Source of the DNA: Arthrinium phaeospermum
Taxonomy: Eukaryota; Ascomycota; Sordariomycetes; Amphisphaeriales; Apiosporaceae
DNA length: 64,000 nt
Reading direction: 5' to 3'
Assembly (NCBI GenBank): GCA_006503535.1
Contig: QYRS01000011.1
Span: 1,798,001-1,862,000 of the forward strand
Below, in pieces: positions 60,843 to 64,000 of this stretch (positions within the stretch are counted from its first letter, which is position 1; the number at the start of each line of letters is the position of its first letter). Both the position numbers and the translations under genes were made by a program. The notes below the pieces were generated by a model, which was not told where the DNA came from, made no database searches, and was given only the letters and a program-made list of their open reading frames with translations.

Positions 60843-62160
60843 TCAGCTTTCCTCATCGGTCCTAATCACACCAAACTCCACCGTCTTGCTGATCCCTCCG
60901 GACTTGGCATCACTGGCCCCCGTTCCCGCCGCCTGGTGATGGTGGCTCCCATCCGCGTTGTATAAGACGTCGCCCGAGGCTGTGTGGTGGTGGTGACGAT
61001 GAAACGAGTCGGACGCGGTGGACCCGCCGCCCATGATGTTCTCCTCGGAGCTCGACTTGTGCCGCGATTTGCCGCTGCCGTTGCTGTTGCCGCTGACCTC
61101 GATGCGCCGCTCGATGCTGCCCAGCGGGTACATCTTGAAGTCGTCGATGGTGGTCTGCGTGAAGTGGCCCGTCCGGGGCGCCGAGCGGGCCTCGCGGTGG
61201 TAGGCCGGGTTGTGGGTGTCGTAGACCAGCCTCGAAGCGAGAATGTCGATACTATCACACGCTCAAAACCATTAGTAAAAGGCGTCTTCCGATAAACCCA
61301 ATAAGGGGACCACAACTAACAGTAACATAATCGGAAACGTGCACTCGAGCGTGTAAGCGAACCGATCCAGCTGGCTGATCGTCGACGTCGCCGACATGGC
61401 CGCCGCCTGGAACGAGTACGTGACCGCCCTCGTCACGCCAATGACGGCGAGCAGCGCCAGTCGGACCTCGGTGCTGCGCATCAGGTAACTAAACAGGGCG
61501 CCGGTGCCGCTCTGCAGCGCGGCTTTCACCGAGATGCGCCGGGCCGAGTTGAACTTGAGCAGCAGCAGCGCGGAGCTGATGCACTCGATGAGCGCGATGG
61601 AGACGAAGTAGCCCATGTGCAGGTGGTTGATGAGCCGCTGCAGCGCCGCCGAGTTGGCCCCGCCCGACAGGTACTTGACCCGCTGCACCAGGATCAGGGT
61701 CCGCAGCGTCGCGATCCCCAGCATCAGCGTCCAGAAGGCCGAGAAGAAGGCCTGCTTGGCGCGCCGCTGCAGCATCTTGGACAGGATGGCGTACGAGTAG
61801 AAGGACAGGCCCGCCTCCTGGATCTGGTTACGTCAATTAGTCACATTCATTAGCTGCTGTAGCACTAGAGATATTATTGAGAGAACACAAACTCACCAGC
61901 CAAAACACATCGGCGAACGAGGAGGCCACAATGGTGTTCGTCTTGGGGTACTCGGTATAAAAGGCGAAGTAGCACAGGCCGTTGGCCAGCGCGGTGGCGG
62001 TCGACACGACGATGGGGACGATGGCGATGGGCGGGAAGCCCACGATGCCGATGACCATGAAGCTGAAGCAGACGTTGACGAGGCCGATGCTGCTGAGGAT
62101 GGCCCAGCTGTGCTCAAAGTACGTCGGCAGCGGGCCGCCGCTCGACTCCGTGTTGACCAT
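60843..62160 (-). CDS. Seven-helix integral membrane protein with His-rich tail
   Basis: Exons 62160-61897, 61823-61321 and 61251-60843 give 391 aa. Introns (73 and 69 nt) have GTGAGT and GTTAGT donors; the first has a CTAAT branch. Seven hydrophobic segments can be read, including WAILSSIGLVNVCFSFMVIG, IAIVPIVVSTATALANGLCY, AFFSAFWTLMLGIATLRTLI, YFVSIALIECISSALLLL and LALLAVIGVTRAVTYSF. A cytoplasmic-looking tail has SGKSRHKSSSEEN, HRHHHHTASGD and SHHHQ. The layout fits uncharacterised fungal 7TM families (DUF7702-like), but I cannot assign one. It could be a receptor-like or transporter-like protein. Confidence 0.8.
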
Positions 62161-63519
62161 GATATGATGCTGCCCTTTGTTGATGGAACACGAACAATGG
62201 ATTGGGCGAGATGCGGTTTTTGTTGATGCTGCTTCGCCTGTCGGCAACCCCCTTTTTGCTGTAGTGGTGTATTGAGATATATAGCTGCCTACTCAGCGGT
62301 CCCGAGTCACGACCTGCTGATGAGGCGGTTGATATAGGCAAAAGGACTCATTGTCAGACGCGGTGGAATTAGTGATGGCTTTATAAGAGAGGTGAACAAC
62401 AGATGGAATCCCCGGTGCTAGCGTCCAGAAACGCCCCTACATAGCAATCCCACCTCCATGTGGAAAGCAGGGATGGGCCCTCTTGTGGCTATTATGAGAG
62501 AAAACCCATGAGCCAGGCCAGGTGATGAATGAACGACACGCGCATTGGTTCGAACTGCTACTGTATGTGCCTTTCGAGTCTCGACAAAAGTGCGCAAGCT
62601 AGCTGGGGAGCTGCATTCGAACAAGGAGCACCCCTGCCTGCCCCCAAAAGCCGCATGTTCAGCTACTTGTCGAGCTATCAGCTTCTTCCTCTTCTTTTCC
62701 CTCCATAGCCATGGCAAGCAAAAGCCAATTTATGGGCAGCAACTCCTCCTCCCCCGGACTCGAGGAGCGTAGGGGGTCGATCACCAGCCCTAGTGGACCT
62801 CTCCAAGAGTCCAAGTTTCTTGTCCACCGCTATTCCGGAAAGGGGTTAAGGCTGGCGTCCGCTAATCAGCCACCGTGGTCTCGGCGCTTTCCAGCACGCC
62901 GGCTAACGACCATGACTGGACGGAAATCGAGTCGTGCGCTGTCACGCTTTCCTTTTGGTACTTTTCTTTCCTTTCCCCTTTTTCAGCATTGCATTATGTC
63001 GCTCTTCTCCGAGTCTTCCTTGCTTCTGCGGCTCGTAATATCGAATCGCCCTTGGAGAATTGGCATCGTATAATCATCGTCATCGGCATCGGCAGCCCGG
63101 CACGGGTCCGCGGCGCTCGATCACATTCTAATCTTGGATCCCGTGTTCGAAGTAACCCGCCAACTCGGCGGCGGTGGGGCAAACGACGCGGCAAAGATCG
63201 ACATGCGCAAACAGGACGTGGTTTGCTTGGACATGACAAGCCACGGGTTGGCCTGGGGCCAGGACAAGGGGGGCAGTGCCGCAGGGGCCTTATCGTCAGT
63301 GCGTATTGCTCGGCTCAAGTTGGTATTGACCGGGATCTTCTTCCGACGCAGACGCGATCCTCTTCCGCGGATATTGCCGTAATAGCAGGGCATGATAACT
63401 ACCGGCATGCTGTCATCGGGGGCTCCATAACAAGCAATGTTGGATCTATAAAGGGAGGCGAGGAGTTACTGTATCCTCCATCGGCATTTTGTTCAATTTA
63501 TTCCTTTGATATATGTTCT
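62161..63519. other. Intergenic region with a long chance frame
   Basis: A 305-aa plus-strand frame (62875-63792) is open but has no start context, splice signals or family motif and overlaps the edge gene below, so I treat it as non-coding. TATAAAGG lies near 63447. Confidence 0.35.
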
Positions 63520-64000
63520 TCAAGCCTTCACAGGAACAAATACGAGGTCCTCATGCAGGCGTTCTCTGCTCAGGTGGTCCCTGCGGCCGGCTACTGCAAC
63601 CCCCTCGGGAAGATGAGTCGTCACATAGCGATCAGTGCAGTAACTTACCGGTATTTCGCCCTTCCAAGACTCGGACGAATTGGCAGGCGGGTCTGGGCCT
63701 CCTTCGATTCCCGTCACACACACTGCGGGAGGCCTGATGACACAGACCTTGGTCCACTCGTTATCGAAATCCCTCCTCCCCTTGCCGTCTGAATGGGACT
63801 CATTGATAGCCGCGGTATTTTGTAAGGGAAAACAGTCCATTTTGGCGCGAGCGAATTGACCCCTGAGCATGCACCGTCACCTCGTAGCCTGGTGGTTTAG
63901 CAGCTCTGCCGTTCGGCTCATTGACCAGCACAAGTTTGACAGTTTCCATCTCAAACAGCATCCGCTGCGGCTCTTGACACAGTATTGGGCGACAACGGAT
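63520..64000 (-). CDS. Partial unknown gene cut by the window edge
   Basis: The minus strand looks coding up to the edge: VNEPNGRAAKPPGYEVTVHA lies in one frame at about 63930-63870, and DFDNEWTKVCVIRPPAVCVT in another near 63770. A GTAAGTTACTG donor-like site follows GEIP near 63655, with a GTTGCAG acceptor-like site 55 nt on. I could not fix the exon joins, and the 5' part is outside the window. Confidence 0.3.

Noticed and set aside
62875..63792. 305-aa plus-strand open frame
   Set aside because: No family motif, no splice or start context, odd composition; it also overlaps coding-like sequence on the minus strand.
63880..63950. tRNA-like string with TGGTTTAGCAG and GTTCGGCTC
   Set aside because: The spacing is too short for a tRNA and no acceptor stem pairs; it is probably antisense to coding sequence.

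Overview
This is nuclear DNA of a filamentous ascomycete (Pezizomycotina), most likely a Sordariomycete. Genes are split by short GT-AG introns (mostly 50-110 nt) with CTGAC/CTAAC-type branch sites. The gene families are typical of these fungi: HET, Clr5-ankyrin, Zn2Cys6, F-box. An extremely AT-rich transposon carcass looks like the product of repeat-induced point mutation (RIP). Exon joins below were worked out by hand from splice motifs and checked for frame; no cDNA or database was used.

1-11.2 kb is an accessory region: a HET-domain gene, two divergently transcribed F-box genes, and a large Clr5-ankyrin gene on the minus strand. The ankyrin gene is split by a 1.45 kb element (6865-8311) with long GC-rich terminal inverted repeats and a TA target duplication. 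If the element is ignored, the two halves of the gene join exactly in frame. 11-17 kb is gene-poor and holds the decayed remains of an MFS transporter.

17-30 kb is mostly conserved or enzymatic: an eIF4E-family protein, the large subunit of chromatin assembly factor 1, a tubby-like hypothetical protein tail-to-tail with a Zn2Cys6 regulator, a secreted GH39-like glycoside hydrolase with an 18-nt microexon carrying its catalytic NEP motif, and a single-pass membrane protein. 30.3-38.8 kb is an 8 kb stretch with no gene I can support, ending in the leader of a Ser-rich conserved gene (38790-39830). Another 4 kb gap follows.

43.8-51.3 kb holds core genes: a Rad9/Crb2-type BRCT checkpoint mediator and the branchpoint-binding splicing factor BBP/SF1, which has a 29-nt poly(C) run in one intron. 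51.9-55.8 kb is a minus-strand tandem array of three diverged paralogues of a family I do not recognise (about 280 aa, two exons, one conserved intron position); one copy is frameshifted. I consider this the best candidate for something undescribed. 58-62.2 kb holds a small cysteine-containing secreted protein, a Gly/Tyr-rich protein and a seven-helix membrane protein with a His-rich tail. The right edge probably cuts a further minus-strand gene.
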